Positions 6,201 to 11,925 of a DNA stretch of 28,399 nucleotides are shown in pieces. A program made the translations under genes and the position numbers. This stretch comes from a virus: the IMG/VR virus record IMGVR_UViG_3300032282_002348, positions 1-28,399 of that record. The stretch is one strand, 5' to 3'. The stretch's first letter is position 1; each line of letters begins with the position of its first letter. A model generated the notes under the pieces. It was not told the origin of the DNA. It did not search any database and saw nothing but the letters and a program-made list of their open reading frames with translations.

Positions 6201-6879
6201 GTGCAACAAGGACGTTTCGTTCATTGAACGATGCGAAAACGCAGAGCATGACGGATGCCGTATGCTTGCAGACGCTGAAAAGCGAATGAAGTCGTTTGAG
6301 AACTTCAACTACGGACACGCTAGACGTGAGTTTGGTCGCTCTGCTTGGATGTATGTGTTTTCTTCTTGGTATGCTTACTGGGCCAGCAAGAAAAAGAACT
6401 ATCTTCTCAGCCTTGACAATACGTATGACGACTACAACCAACTCGATGCTGTAATCAAGAACACGCTTGAAAAAGTCAAGCAGGTAGGTCTTGACTGCAC
6501 GTTGGCATTCAATAACAACTTGGCAGACAAACACTCACCGCTTGAGTTCATTGCAATCGAGCCAAAGATTGTGTTTACCGCAGAAATCACCGAAGATATG
6601 ATGGCTCAAAACGAGGCTGAATCTGATTCTGATGCGTGGATTAGTGGTGGTCGCAACATGCGCAACATCTTTGGTCATACCCACGTTGGCAACCTGCATA
6701 GCAACTTTGTGGTAGCAAATGACGCATACGGACAGTACATTACTGTTGACGACAATGCAAATGCTTGGACTGCCAGAATCCCTGCAAACGAGATGATTCA
6801 GACGGCAATCGCCAACAACGCTCCGTTCCACCCTATCGTCACTACCACTCCTCTTGTCAACATTGCTTTAGAAGCCTAA
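6133..6879 (+). CDS. Hypothetical protein, 248 residues
   Basis: A 248-residue acidic/neutral protein with no recognised domain. The first half is helical and rich in aromatic residues (FGRSAWMYVFSSWYAYWASKKKNYL at about 75-100); the second half has more beta character (PKIVFTAEITEDMM, FVVANDAYGQYITVDDNANAW). The start at 6133 sits behind an A/C-rich leader typical of this genome and overlaps the preceding gene by 68 bases; an ATG at 6085 would overlap further. It is the second gene of the rightward operon and is followed after six bases by the next gene. Function unknown. Confidence 0.75.
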   Translation: MNQQQIIELNQKIWDKSKKNYLKCNKDVSFIERCENAEHDGCRMLADAEKRMKSFENFNYGHARREFGRSAWMYVFSSWYAYWASKKKNYLLSLDNTYDDYNQLDAVIKNTLEKVKQVGLDCTLAFNNNLADKHSPLEFIAIEPKIVFTAEITEDMMAQNEAESDSDAWISGGRNMRNIFGHTHVGNLHSNFVVANDAYGQYITVDDNANAWTARIPANEMIQTAIANNAPFHPIVTTTPLVNIALEA

Positions 6880-6885
6880 CCCCAA

Positions 6886-7299
6886 ATGAAAAACAACAAA
6901 AATCCAGACGACTATTCCGACGTGCTAGACTCGCTCTACATCGAAGATAAGTCCGTTCTCACCCGCAAGACACCCGTAAAGTTGATGCTCCAGATTATGA
7001 ATGGACATATCGACCGCTTTAAGGCGTGGCAAGCACTACGTCTTGTCCATTCTGGCGAGGAAAAGTGCTACTTCCCTCAGTATGGCATCCTTACTGTGTT
7101 CTCACTTGCCAAGGATATGGATGAGTTCAAGCGTCTGTATGACCAAGGAGTTCAGATGCTTCTTGATGAAGGTGTCGTGTCTGACGATGAATACGAGCAG
7201 GACTTGGAACAACAGAAGATTATGTTCAAAAAAGACTTGAAATCTCAAAAAAAGAAGGCAAAGTCTAAGAAGTTCAATCCCAACAACCGACTCAACTAA
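6886..7299 (+). CDS. Hypothetical protein with basic C-terminus
   Basis: A 137-residue protein of unknown function. The N-terminus is acidic (NPDDYSDVLDSLYIEDKS), the centre is globular (MLQIMNGHIDRFKAWQALRL ... YFPQYGILTVFSLAKDMDEF), and the last 35 residues form a charged helix ending in a very basic tail (KKDLKSQKKKAKSKKFNPNN) that could touch nucleic acid. It starts six bases after the previous stop and ends one base before the next ATG, so the three genes are probably cotranscribed. Confidence 0.8.
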   Translation: MKNNKNPDDYSDVLDSLYIEDKSVLTRKTPVKLMLQIMNGHIDRFKAWQALRLVHSGEEKCYFPQYGILTVFSLAKDMDEFKRLYDQGVQMLLDEGVVSDDEYEQDLEQQKIMFKKDLKSQKKKAKSKKFNPNNRLN

Positions 7300-7300
7300 A

Positions 7301-7723
7301 ATGCCCAACAAAATCCAAGACTCCGTGAAGGCATCCGCTTCCTTCGCTTACGCAAAGTCCGTCGCCTGCAACTCACGAGAAGCGGCTCGCTTCTTCTCGT
7401 TCTTTGCTGATGATGCTGACTTCAACAGCACTACTCACATCGTCAAGAGCATCCTCGTTTCCGCCAGCCGAGAGCCAAAGGTCAACACTCATCAGTTCGA
7501 ATACGTTCTAACCAAGAACGGCGTATGCACTCCTACGCGCTCCAAGTTGGTTATGGAATACCAGCGTCAGACGAGAATGCTCGAGAACATCCGCAAGTTG
7601 CGTGAAGCCAACAAGAAGTTGTGCGACTCCATCTTGGAAAGCATCGACACCGCAGAAGCGGAACTCGCCAGCGACAAGCGTGCTTACATTCTGGACATTC
7701 TCAGCCAGCGTGTAAATCCTTGA
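7301..7723 (+). CDS. Hypothetical protein with helical C-terminus
   Basis: A 140-residue protein. The N-terminal half is alanine/serine/phenylalanine rich (KASASFAYAKSVACNSREAARFFSFF); the C-terminal half is a long charged helix (YQRQTRMLENIRKLREANKKLCDSILESIDTAEAELASDKR) that may be coiled coil. No known family is recognised. It is the last gene before the structured leader and tRNA array, so the array may be transcribed from the same promoter. Confidence 0.8.
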   Translation: MPNKIQDSVKASASFAYAKSVACNSREAARFFSFFADDADFNSTTHIVKSILVSASREPKVNTHQFEYVLTKNGVCTPTRSKLVMEYQRQTRMLENIRKLREANKKLCDSILESIDTAEAELASDKRAYILDILSQRVNP

Positions 7724-7725
7724 CT

Positions 7726-7816
7726 TACAGGCGCTTGCGATAGAGGCAAGCGTGTCTGAAAAGCGGTTCGCTCCTGCGTAGCGGGAGTGACGTAAGTTCC
7801 CACGATGGGAAGCCGC
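7726..7816 (+). ncRNA. Stem-loop-rich leader of the tRNA array
   Basis: Three strong hairpins lie between the last gene and the first tRNA: CGCTTGC/GCAAGCG (7732-7752, 7-base loop), CTCCTGC-GTA-GCGGGAG (7771-7787, one G-U pair) and TTCCCA-CGA-TGGGAA (7797-7811). GCGG (7763-7766) can pair with CCGC (7813-7816) and enclose the last two, giving a three-way junction. An ACTTAC/GTAAGT pairing is also possible. It could guide processing of the tRNA precursor or be an independent small RNA. I do not recognise a known class. Confidence 0.4.
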
Positions 7817-7834
7817 ACGTTCTTTCTCATAGCC

Positions 7835-7909
7835 GGCACAATAGTTCAATGGCAGAACACCTGTTTTGTAAACAGGCGGTTGCAGGTTCAAGTCCTGTTT
7901 GTGCCTCCA
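7835..7909 (+). tRNA. tRNA-Thr(UGU)
   Basis: Acceptor GGCACAA/TTGTGCC, discriminator T, then an encoded CCA. Anticodon stem CCTGT/ACAGG with loop TTTGTAA gives anticodon TGT; T-arm is GCAGG-TTCAAGT-CCTGT. First tRNA of the array and the only one with a clear encoded CCA. Confidence 0.95.
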
Positions 7910-7912
7910 TTT

Positions 7913-7997
7913 GGAGAGTTGGCAGAGTGGTTTATTGCATCTGTCTTGAAAACAGAAGTTGAGAAATCAACCGCAGGTTCAAATCCTGCACTCTCCG
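7913..7997 (+). tRNA. tRNA-Ser(UGA)
   Basis: Acceptor GGAGAGT/ACTCTCC with discriminator G. Anticodon stem TCTGT/ACAGA with loop CTTGAAA gives TGA. A long variable arm (class II, as expected for serine) precedes the T-arm GCAGG-TTCAAAT-CCTGC. Only CA follows the discriminator, so CCA would be added or repaired by the host. Confidence 0.94.
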
Positions 7998-8004
7998 CAT
8001 TTTG

Positions 8005-8076
8005 CATCGAGTAGCGTAATGGCATCGCACTTGCTTTGGGTGCAAGGGATTGCAGGTTCAAGTCCTGTCTCGGTGA
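8005..8076 (+). tRNA. tRNA-Pro(UGG)
   Basis: Acceptor CATCGAG/CTCGGTG (one T-G pair) with discriminator A. Anticodon stem CTTGC/GCAAG with loop TTTGGGT gives TGG; T-arm GCAGG-TTCAAGT-CCTGT. The three-base 3' end CCA is not encoded. Confidence 0.92.
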
Positions 8077-8082
8077 CTTTAC

Positions 8083-8154
8083 TGAAGGATGTGTGGTGGC
8101 TCACCAGAAACTCTCATAAGGTTTCCAATGCAGGTTCGATTCCTGCTCCTTCAA
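8083..8154 (+). tRNA. tRNA-Met(CAU)
   Basis: Acceptor TGAAGGA/TCCTTCA with discriminator A. Anticodon stem AAACT/GGTTT with loop CTCATAA gives CAT; T-arm GCAGG-TTCGATT-CCTGC. CAU could be elongator Met, initiator Met or lysidine-modified Ile. The separate tRNA-Ile(UAU) in this array makes Met more likely. Confidence 0.88.
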
Positions 8155-8160
8155 CTTTGA

Positions 8161-8241
8161 TGGCGGTATGTCCGATGGACGGACAGCAGACTGTAAATCT
8201 GTTGAGTTCGCTTAAAGTAGGTTCGATTCCTGCACCGCCAA
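8161..8241 (+). tRNA. tRNA-Tyr(GUA)
   Basis: Acceptor TGGCGGT/ACCGCCA with discriminator A. Anticodon loop CTGTAAA gives GTA. A long variable arm is present, as in bacterial tyrosine tRNAs, followed by T-arm GTAGG-TTCGATT-CCTGC. It is the only one of the array with G34. Confidence 0.92.
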
Positions 8242-8249
8242 GTTCTTTA

Positions 8250-8320
8250 GGGGCGTTCTTTCAATGGCAGGAAATCCCGTTTGCATCGGGACAATGGGAG
8301 TTCGATTCTCCCCCGCTCCA
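8250..8320 (+). tRNA. tRNA-Ala(UGC)
   Basis: Acceptor GGGGCG pairs with CGCTCC (one G-T), and discriminator A follows; the seventh pair is a T/C mismatch. Anticodon stem TCCCG/CGGGA with loop TTTGCAT gives TGC; T-arm GGGAG-TTCGATT-CTCCC. The G3-T70 wobble near the acceptor end is the alanine identity element. Confidence 0.9.
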
Positions 8321-8327
8321 CTTTTTA

Positions 8328-8399
8328 GGATTCGTAACTCAATGGTAGAGTAGCGGACTTTTAATCCGTTCGTTGTGGGTTCAAGTCCCACCGAGTCCA
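8328..8399 (+). tRNA. tRNA-Lys(UUU)
   Basis: Acceptor GGATTCG/CGAGTCC with discriminator A. D-arm ACTC/GAGT, anticodon stem GCGGA/TCCGT with loop CTTTTAA gives TTT; T-arm GTGGG-TTCAAGT-CCCAC. Confidence 0.94.
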
Positions 8400-8405
8400 T
8401 CTTTG

Positions 8406-8477
8406 GCGTTAGTAACTCAATGGTAGAGTGCTTGTTTTCCAAACAAGTTGTTGCAGGTTCAAGTCCTGTCTGACGCA
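8406..8477 (+). tRNA. tRNA-Gly(UCC)
   Basis: Acceptor GCGTTAG/CTGACGC with discriminator A. D-arm ACTC/GAGT, anticodon stem CTTGT/ACAAG with loop TTTCCAA gives TCC; T-arm GCAGG-TTCAAGT-CCTGT. Confidence 0.94.
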
Positions 8478-8482
8478 CTTTC

Positions 8483-8555
8483 GGGGGTATAACTCAGCGG
8501 TTAGAGTGGACTCTTTATAAGGGTTAAGTCGTGGGTTCAAATCCCACTATCCCTA
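8483..8555 (+). tRNA. tRNA-Ile(UAU)
   Basis: Acceptor GGGGGTA/TATCCCT (two G-T pairs) with discriminator A. D-arm ACTC/GAGT, anticodon stem GACTC/GGGTT with loop TTTATAA gives TAT; T-arm GTGGG-TTCAAAT-CCCAC. UAU reads AUA. Most bacteria read AUA with a lysidine-modified CAU tRNA instead, so this isoacceptor is notable. Confidence 0.9.
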
Positions 8556-8561
8556 TTTTTC

Positions 8562-8632
8562 ATCCAGATGGTGTAATGGTAGCACAAGAGGTTTTGGTCC
8601 TCTTTGTAAGGGTTCGACTCCCTTTCTGGGTT
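8562..8632 (+). tRNA. tRNA-Gln(UUG)
   Basis: Acceptor ATCCAGA/TCTGGGT with discriminator T. D-arm GTGT/GCAC, anticodon stem AGAGG/CCTCT with loop TTTTGGT gives TTG; T-arm AAGGG-TTCGACT-CCCTT. Last tRNA of the array. Confidence 0.9.
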
Positions 8633-8650
8633 CTTTTCAAAAAAAGCCTC

Positions 8651-8679
8651 TTGACTGAAGGCTACGGATTGGCGATAGT
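8651..8679 (+). promoter_or_regulatory. Possible sigma70-like promoter after the tRNA array
   Basis: TTGACT (8651-8656, 5 of 6), a 17-base spacer and GATAGT (8674-8679, 4 of 6). The predicted start near 8686 leaves a leader of only a few bases before the ATG at 8689. A similar TTGACT...GATAG pair occurs at 7720-7743 but with a 13-base spacer, so it is not counted as a promoter. Confidence 0.35.
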
Positions 8680-8688
8680 GTTAGTCCA

Positions 8689-8874
8689 ATGGCAAAGAAA
8701 CAAAAAACCCTCCAAAAAATCGACCCGACCGCCTTTTCTCACGCTGACGTAAAGCAAGCGTTGATTAAAAACTACTTCAACGGAAAGGTTGAAGGACGAG
8801 AAAAGCAAGCACTCAACTTTCTCCTAGAAATCGCACTATTCAACCTAACCAAACTAAACAACAACAACATCTAA
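8689..8874 (+). CDS. Small hypothetical protein
   Basis: A 61-residue basic protein (MAKKQKTLQKIDPTAFSHAD...) with a mainly helical composition and an asparagine-rich tail. No domain is recognised. It begins the gene block after the tRNA array, just behind a possible promoter, and its TAA overlaps the next ATG (TAATG), which supports it as a real, coupled gene. Confidence 0.6.
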   Translation: MAKKQKTLQKIDPTAFSHADVKQALIKNYFNGKVEGREKQALNFLLEIALFNLTKLNNNNI

Positions 8875-9383
8875 TGAGCCTAGAAACTAACGATTGGACT
8901 TACTGCAATCTGTGGATTTCCACCGCTGGTTGCGACCAAGAGGACTTGCATGCTCTCGATACTCTCATCGAGGAACTGCGTGACCTTGACGATGATTCTC
9001 CTCTCACTTTCTTCAACCATTGCGAAATCCCAGAGTGCTTAATCAGCACTTGTGGTGATGAAACGCCGGAGGTCGAAGCAAGCAATGAGCGCTCTTGCGG
9101 ATATCGCTACCTGCATCAGTTCACGAAGCAGGAGTGGGGCTGTGCGTTCGATGCAGTCGAAGCCAAACTTGGGTGGACTGACGACGAAATGGCTTTCTTC
9201 ACTTTCCGCACTTCCAGCAATCCTCCTCTCGGCTGGCTTGAGAAAGTGTCCACCCTCTATCCTCGCCTTATGTTTGAACTTGAGGCGGTAAACGAACTTG
9301 ACCTTTGGGACGGCTTTACTGTAATGTATGTAAACGGCAAGCAAGTGGATTATCGCCACGACAAAAAGCAGCCCAAGAAATAA
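8874..9383 (+). CDS. Api92/YubB-like ferredoxin-fold protein (divergent)
   Basis: A 169-residue protein. Its C-terminal half (EWGCAFDAVEAKLGWTDDEM, FFTFRTSSNPPLGWLEKVSTL, LMFELEAVNELDLWDGFTV, YVNGK) follows the pattern of the DUF1281/Api92-like ferredoxin-fold family: a WG motif, an aromatic strand ending in a PP turn, a short helix, then a strand with conserved acid. Such proteins are common in phages and plasmids; their function is unknown, although a role in nucleic-acid or anti-host contexts has been discussed. The next gene is a clearer member of the same family, so the two look like diverged tandem paralogues. Cysteines are frequent in the first 90 residues. Confidence 0.75.
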   Translation: MSLETNDWTYCNLWISTAGCDQEDLHALDTLIEELRDLDDDSPLTFFNHCEIPECLISTCGDETPEVEASNERSCGYRYLHQFTKQEWGCAFDAVEAKLGWTDDEMAFFTFRTSSNPPLGWLEKVSTLYPRLMFELEAVNELDLWDGFTVMYVNGKQVDYRHDKKQPKK

Positions 9384-9405
9384 CAATAATACAACCAACA
9401 CAACA

Positions 9406-9975
9406 ATGCCTAACTGGACTAGCAATAACGTAACAATAACCTGTAACGATAAACATACACTAGAATCGGTGACTATCTTCTTGAAGGGGAACGAGCATGG
9501 TTCGGAGTCACGCTTGTTTGACTTCAGGAAGGTAGTCCCTTACCCGCAGGAACTACTTGACCTTTGGGTGTTTGAAAACAAAGCATTGCAAGAGAAGGAC
9601 GAAAAAAAGAAGGAAGAAATGTTAAAGCAAGTAAATGCTGAAAGCAAATATCTCAAACAAGAATACGGAGTAGATAACACATACGCGTTTCACATTGAGA
9701 AGTGGGGAACTAAGTGGAACGCTTGCGACGTTACTCGCTCTGACATCAAGCAATCTGGAGATGTTTGGAGCGTGTTCTACTACATGCAAACCGCTTGGTC
9801 TCCTCCTATGCCTGTGTATCTGGAACTCAGCAAAAAGTTCAAGAACATCACCATCTCCATTGATTGCAGCGATGAAGGCAGTATGTATAACCCGTTCCAC
9901 GCTGTTATCAAGAATGGCGTAATCGTGGAGGAGTTTGAAATCGAACCGGACGACCAAGATGAAATCCCCTTCTAA
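9406..9975 (+). CDS. Api92/YubB-like ferredoxin-fold protein with SSB-like tip
   Basis: A 189-residue protein that opens with MPNWTSNNVTI, the classic start of DUF1281/Api92-like proteins, and carries WGTKWNACDV (100-109) and MQTAWSPPMPVYLELSKKF (127-145). A charged helix (KALQEKDEKKKEEMLKQVNA) is inserted near residues 59-78. The function of the family is not settled. Unusually, the last residues, PDDQDEIPF, look like the acidic SSB tail that recruits DNA-repair and replication enzymes; the ERF protein of this phage ends in the similar DDVPF. The start follows an A/C-rich leader without Shine-Dalgarno sequence. The stop overlaps the next gene. Confidence 0.85.
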   Translation: MPNWTSNNVTITCNDKHTLESVTIFLKGNEHGSESRLFDFRKVVPYPQELLDLWVFENKALQEKDEKKKEEMLKQVNAESKYLKQEYGVDNTYAFHIEKWGTKWNACDVTRSDIKQSGDVWSVFYYMQTAWSPPMPVYLELSKKFKNITISIDCSDEGSMYNPFHAVIKNGVIVEEFEIEPDDQDEIPF

Positions 9976-10189
9976 CAAGAAGATAAGCGTGTCCGTAAAA
10001 GCGGCTGCTCTGATGCTTGGCATCAATGAGCAAACGCTTGAGGACAGTATTCCTCTCATTCTCCTCATTGATAAATGCAAAAAGGACGATGAACTTTACG
10101 ACTTGGAAGCGTTGAGGGCTGAGTATGCAAACAGGCACTCAGTCGTAGACCTTATTCTTCACGGAAGAAAAGACTTGGAGATTAAGTAG
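9959..10189 (+). CDS. Small helix-turn-helix-like protein
   Basis: A 76-residue protein beginning MKSPSNKKISVSVKAAALMLGINEQTLEDSI. The segment SVKAAALMLGINEQTLEDSI resembles the helix-turn-helix of excisionase/MerR-like small DNA-binding proteins, although the fit is loose. The start at 9959 overlaps the previous gene by 17 bases; an ATG at 9935 is also in frame. It is the last gene before the amidoligase cassette and could be a small regulator. Function is not established. Confidence 0.6.
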   Translation: MKSPSNKKISVSVKAAALMLGINEQTLEDSIPLILLIDKCKKDDELYDLEALRAEYANRHSVVDLILHGRKDLEIK

Positions 10190-10219
10190 ACCAAATATGA
10201 TTTCAAACTTTTCAAACGT

Positions 10220-10234
10220 GGAACGGTTGTAAAG
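10220..10234 (+). repeat. AACGGTTGTA motif, left copy
   Basis: GGAACGGTTGTAAAG lies in the 92-base gap before the first cassette ORF and is preceded by TTTCAAACGTG. Its core AACGGTTGTA recurs at 13537, 13762, 13847 and 13932, and TTTCAAACGTG recurs just before the 13932 copy. It is the only copy left of the cassette. Confidence 0.6.
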
Positions 10235-10281
10235 ACTAATAACTCCAGGCCACCCATACACGCAAAAAACAAAATCAACAA

Positions 10282-10530
10282 ATGACGCAACACGTTAAAT
10301 CTTTTTCAACACGCAATAGGCGTTATCAAACTGATGCAAGCACAAGAACCGCTACGCTGTTTGATTCTCAAAAACCAATAAACTCGCCAGTCAGATCAGT
10401 CGCGCCGGCGCAGCAAAACCACATCAACACTACGTGGATACACGCAACGCTATTGGAACTTCATTCGGTCGAAGATGTTCGCTTGCATTCAGAGGTATTG
10501 AATGACGTTCGCAGGTGCTTCAATGTTTGA
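10282..10530 (+). CDS. Hypothetical ORF A of the amidoligase cassette
   Basis: An 82-residue ORF starting MTQHVKSFSTRNRRYQTDAS, basic at the N-terminus and without a recognised domain. Its leader (GCAAAAAACAAAATCAACAA before ATG) is nearly the same as the one upstream of the amidotransferase (CCAAAAAACAAAAACAACAA), which supports real translation. Base use (many ACGC, GCAAC) resembles the two large cassette genes. Its stop overlaps the next ORF by eight bases. It might be the protein or peptide acted on by the cassette enzymes, but this is speculation. Confidence 0.45.
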   Translation: MTQHVKSFSTRNRRYQTDASTRTATLFDSQKPINSPVRSVAPAQQNHINTTWIHATLLELHSVEDVRLHSEVLNDVRRCFNV

Positions 10531-10774
10531 CGTAACACAACGCATGCAACACTTCACGCAACGAAACACGAAAAAGGTTCTTGACGCTACCATTGCAAGC
10601 AATGATGCAATGGCCCGGCACGATCAGAACTTGTATTATTGCGACGAATGTTTCACTATTTTATCGACATTACCAGGTCGCACGCTATTCTCGTATCTGT
10701 TGAGAGTGATCAAAGCATTAAGGCAAACCGTCGCAATACTTGTAGCAATACCGGTATGCGATCGCTTGCATTGA
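10523..10774 (+). CDS. Hypothetical ORF B of the amidoligase cassette
   Basis: An 83-residue ORF starting MFDVTQRMQHFTQRNTKK, with a CDEC pair near residues 41-44 and a hydrophobic C-terminal stretch (LFSYLLRVIKALRQTVAILVAIPV) that could be amphipathic or membrane associated. ATG 10502 is an alternative start in the same frame. The eight-base overlap with ORF A is operon-like. About 70 bases of A/C-rich leader separate it from the amidotransferase. No homology is recognised and it may be noncoding. Confidence 0.35.
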   Translation: MFDVTQRMQHFTQRNTKKVLDATIASNDAMARHDQNLYYCDECFTILSTLPGRTLFSYLLRVIKALRQTVAILVAIPVCDRLH

Positions 10775-10847
10775 TACTGCAACATCCGTTGCGTGTATTA
10801 CTATCAGCACAACCCAAAAAACAAAAACAACAAAACAACACAAACAC

Positions 10848-11918
10848 ATGTGCAAACTAATCGCCATGTCCACCGCCGCGTGCAAAAACACTCGGCAAGC
10901 ATCACGTCTGGTGCTTAAAATGAGCACGCTGCTCGCAGCCTCGCAACGCGATGGCTTCGGGTATGCAATCAATACGAGCGATGGCGTTTTCTCCGAACGC
11001 TACCTCGACCCTAAAACCTGCGAAGGTATGGGTGAACTCAAGGCTAGCAGGGATTTGCTTCCTGCAACGCTCCAAACGCAACTGACGTATGGAGTCGATT
11101 ACGACCAGCAAGGCATCATTCCTAGCAAGGGTGCTGTGAAGGGTTGCGTGATCGCTCACGGCAGAACCGCTACTTGCGGTAAGAACATCGCTAACACGCA
11201 TCCTTTCACCGGTTGCGAGAACGGACAGCGTTGGACTATCGCTCACAATGGTGTCGTTGAATGGAATGGTGAAAACCTTCCGTTGCAAACGACGTGCGAT
11301 AGCGAGCACCTGTTGAACTGCTTCCTCTACAAGCAAGGCGAGCAGTCCTTCCATGAAGGCATTGCTGGCTACGCTGCTGTTGTTGGCATTAATCCGCAAG
11401 GTGAAATGTTCGCATTGCGTGACGATCGTGCACCCTTGTATGTCTCGTATGTCAAGCAACTCGGTTGCTACATCATCTGCACGGACAACACGCATTGCGA
11501 GGACATTGCTGACTTGATCAGCGACTTCAACGGTCTCAAGAATAGCACCGTTACCAATCCTATGATGATTGCTCCGTATGTGAAGCATACGTTCCATGCA
11601 AATGGTGAAATCTCGTCCGTATCGTTCCCCAAGTTTAAGAGCACTATGACCTATTCTAGCACCGCTAGCGTTTATCGCAGTCTGGGTAGTGCTGGTGCTC
11701 CTGGCTTTGGTAGCAGCGCTTGGGATGACGATTACACTCCTTATCGCGCTCCTATCATTAGCACTCCTGCTACTCCTGCCGCTCCCGCTAGCACCACTAG
11801 CACCGGTAGTTCGCAAGTGCCTGACGTAAGCGATCTGGACGAACTCCGCCAGCAACGCATCAGCGAGTATCGTCGCAACCGCAACCTCAACCACAAGCCG
11901 TGGAAGCAGGGCAAGTAA
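10848..11918 (+). CDS. Class II glutamine amidotransferase (Ntn hydrolase)
   Basis: A 356-residue protein. The initiator Met is followed directly by Cys2, the N-terminal nucleophile of class II (GlmS/PurF-like) amidotransferases. Other active-site elements are in order: QRDGFGYA (33-40), HGRTATCG (104-111, glutamine-binding Arg106), NTHPF (116-120), HNG (133-135, oxyanion region) and CDSEHL (150-155, Asp151). The domain would release ammonia from glutamine. There is no PurF, GlmS, Asn synthetase or GltB partner domain; residues from about 200 complete the fold and the tail (about 300-356) is Pro/Ala/Ser/Thr rich, then basic. The amidoligase gene starts seven bases downstream, so ammonia or amide transfer to it is the natural hypothesis. 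Arginine codons are mostly CGY and serine often AGC, unlike the virion genes. Confidence 0.92.
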   Translation: MCKLIAMSTAACKNTRQASRLVLKMSTLLAASQRDGFGYAINTSDGVFSERYLDPKTCEGMGELKASRDLLPATLQTQLTYGVDYDQQGIIPSKGAVKGCVIAHGRTATCGKNIANTHPFTGCENGQRWTIAHNGVVEWNGENLPLQTTCDSEHLLNCFLYKQGEQSFHEGIAGYAAVVGINPQGEMFALRDDRAPLYVSYVKQLGCYIICTDNTHCEDIADLISDFNGLKNSTVTNPMMIAPYVKHTFHANGEISSVSFPKFKSTMTYSSTASVYRSLGSAGAPGFGSSAWDDDYTPYRAPIISTPATPAAPASTTSTGSSQVPDVSDLDELRQQRISEYRRNRNLNHKPWKQGK

Positions 11919-11925
11919 ACAACTA

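Noticed and set aside
7726-7834. Known large phage RNA (GOLLD/ROOL), tmRNA or hammerhead ribozyme
   Set aside because: The region is about 100 bases, far too short for GOLLD or ROOL, has no tmRNA tag frame or tRNA-like ends, and lacks the CUGANGA...GAAA core.
8640-8664. Terminator on the minus strand after the tRNA array
   Set aside because: An AGCCT/AGGCT stem with a T-run reads leftward, but no leftward gene ends here; the same bases are better explained as a promoter for the rightward gene at 8689.
10639-10860. 73-codon frame before the amidotransferase
   Set aside because: Its end is a translation of the A/C-rich leader (Lys/Gln/Asn/Thr only) and it overlaps the better supported ORF B and the amidotransferase start.
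10902-11894. 330-codon minus-strand frame over the amidotransferase
   Set aside because: It is antisense to a gene with complete catalytic motifs, has no recognisable domain, and such shadows arise from the codon use of this region.
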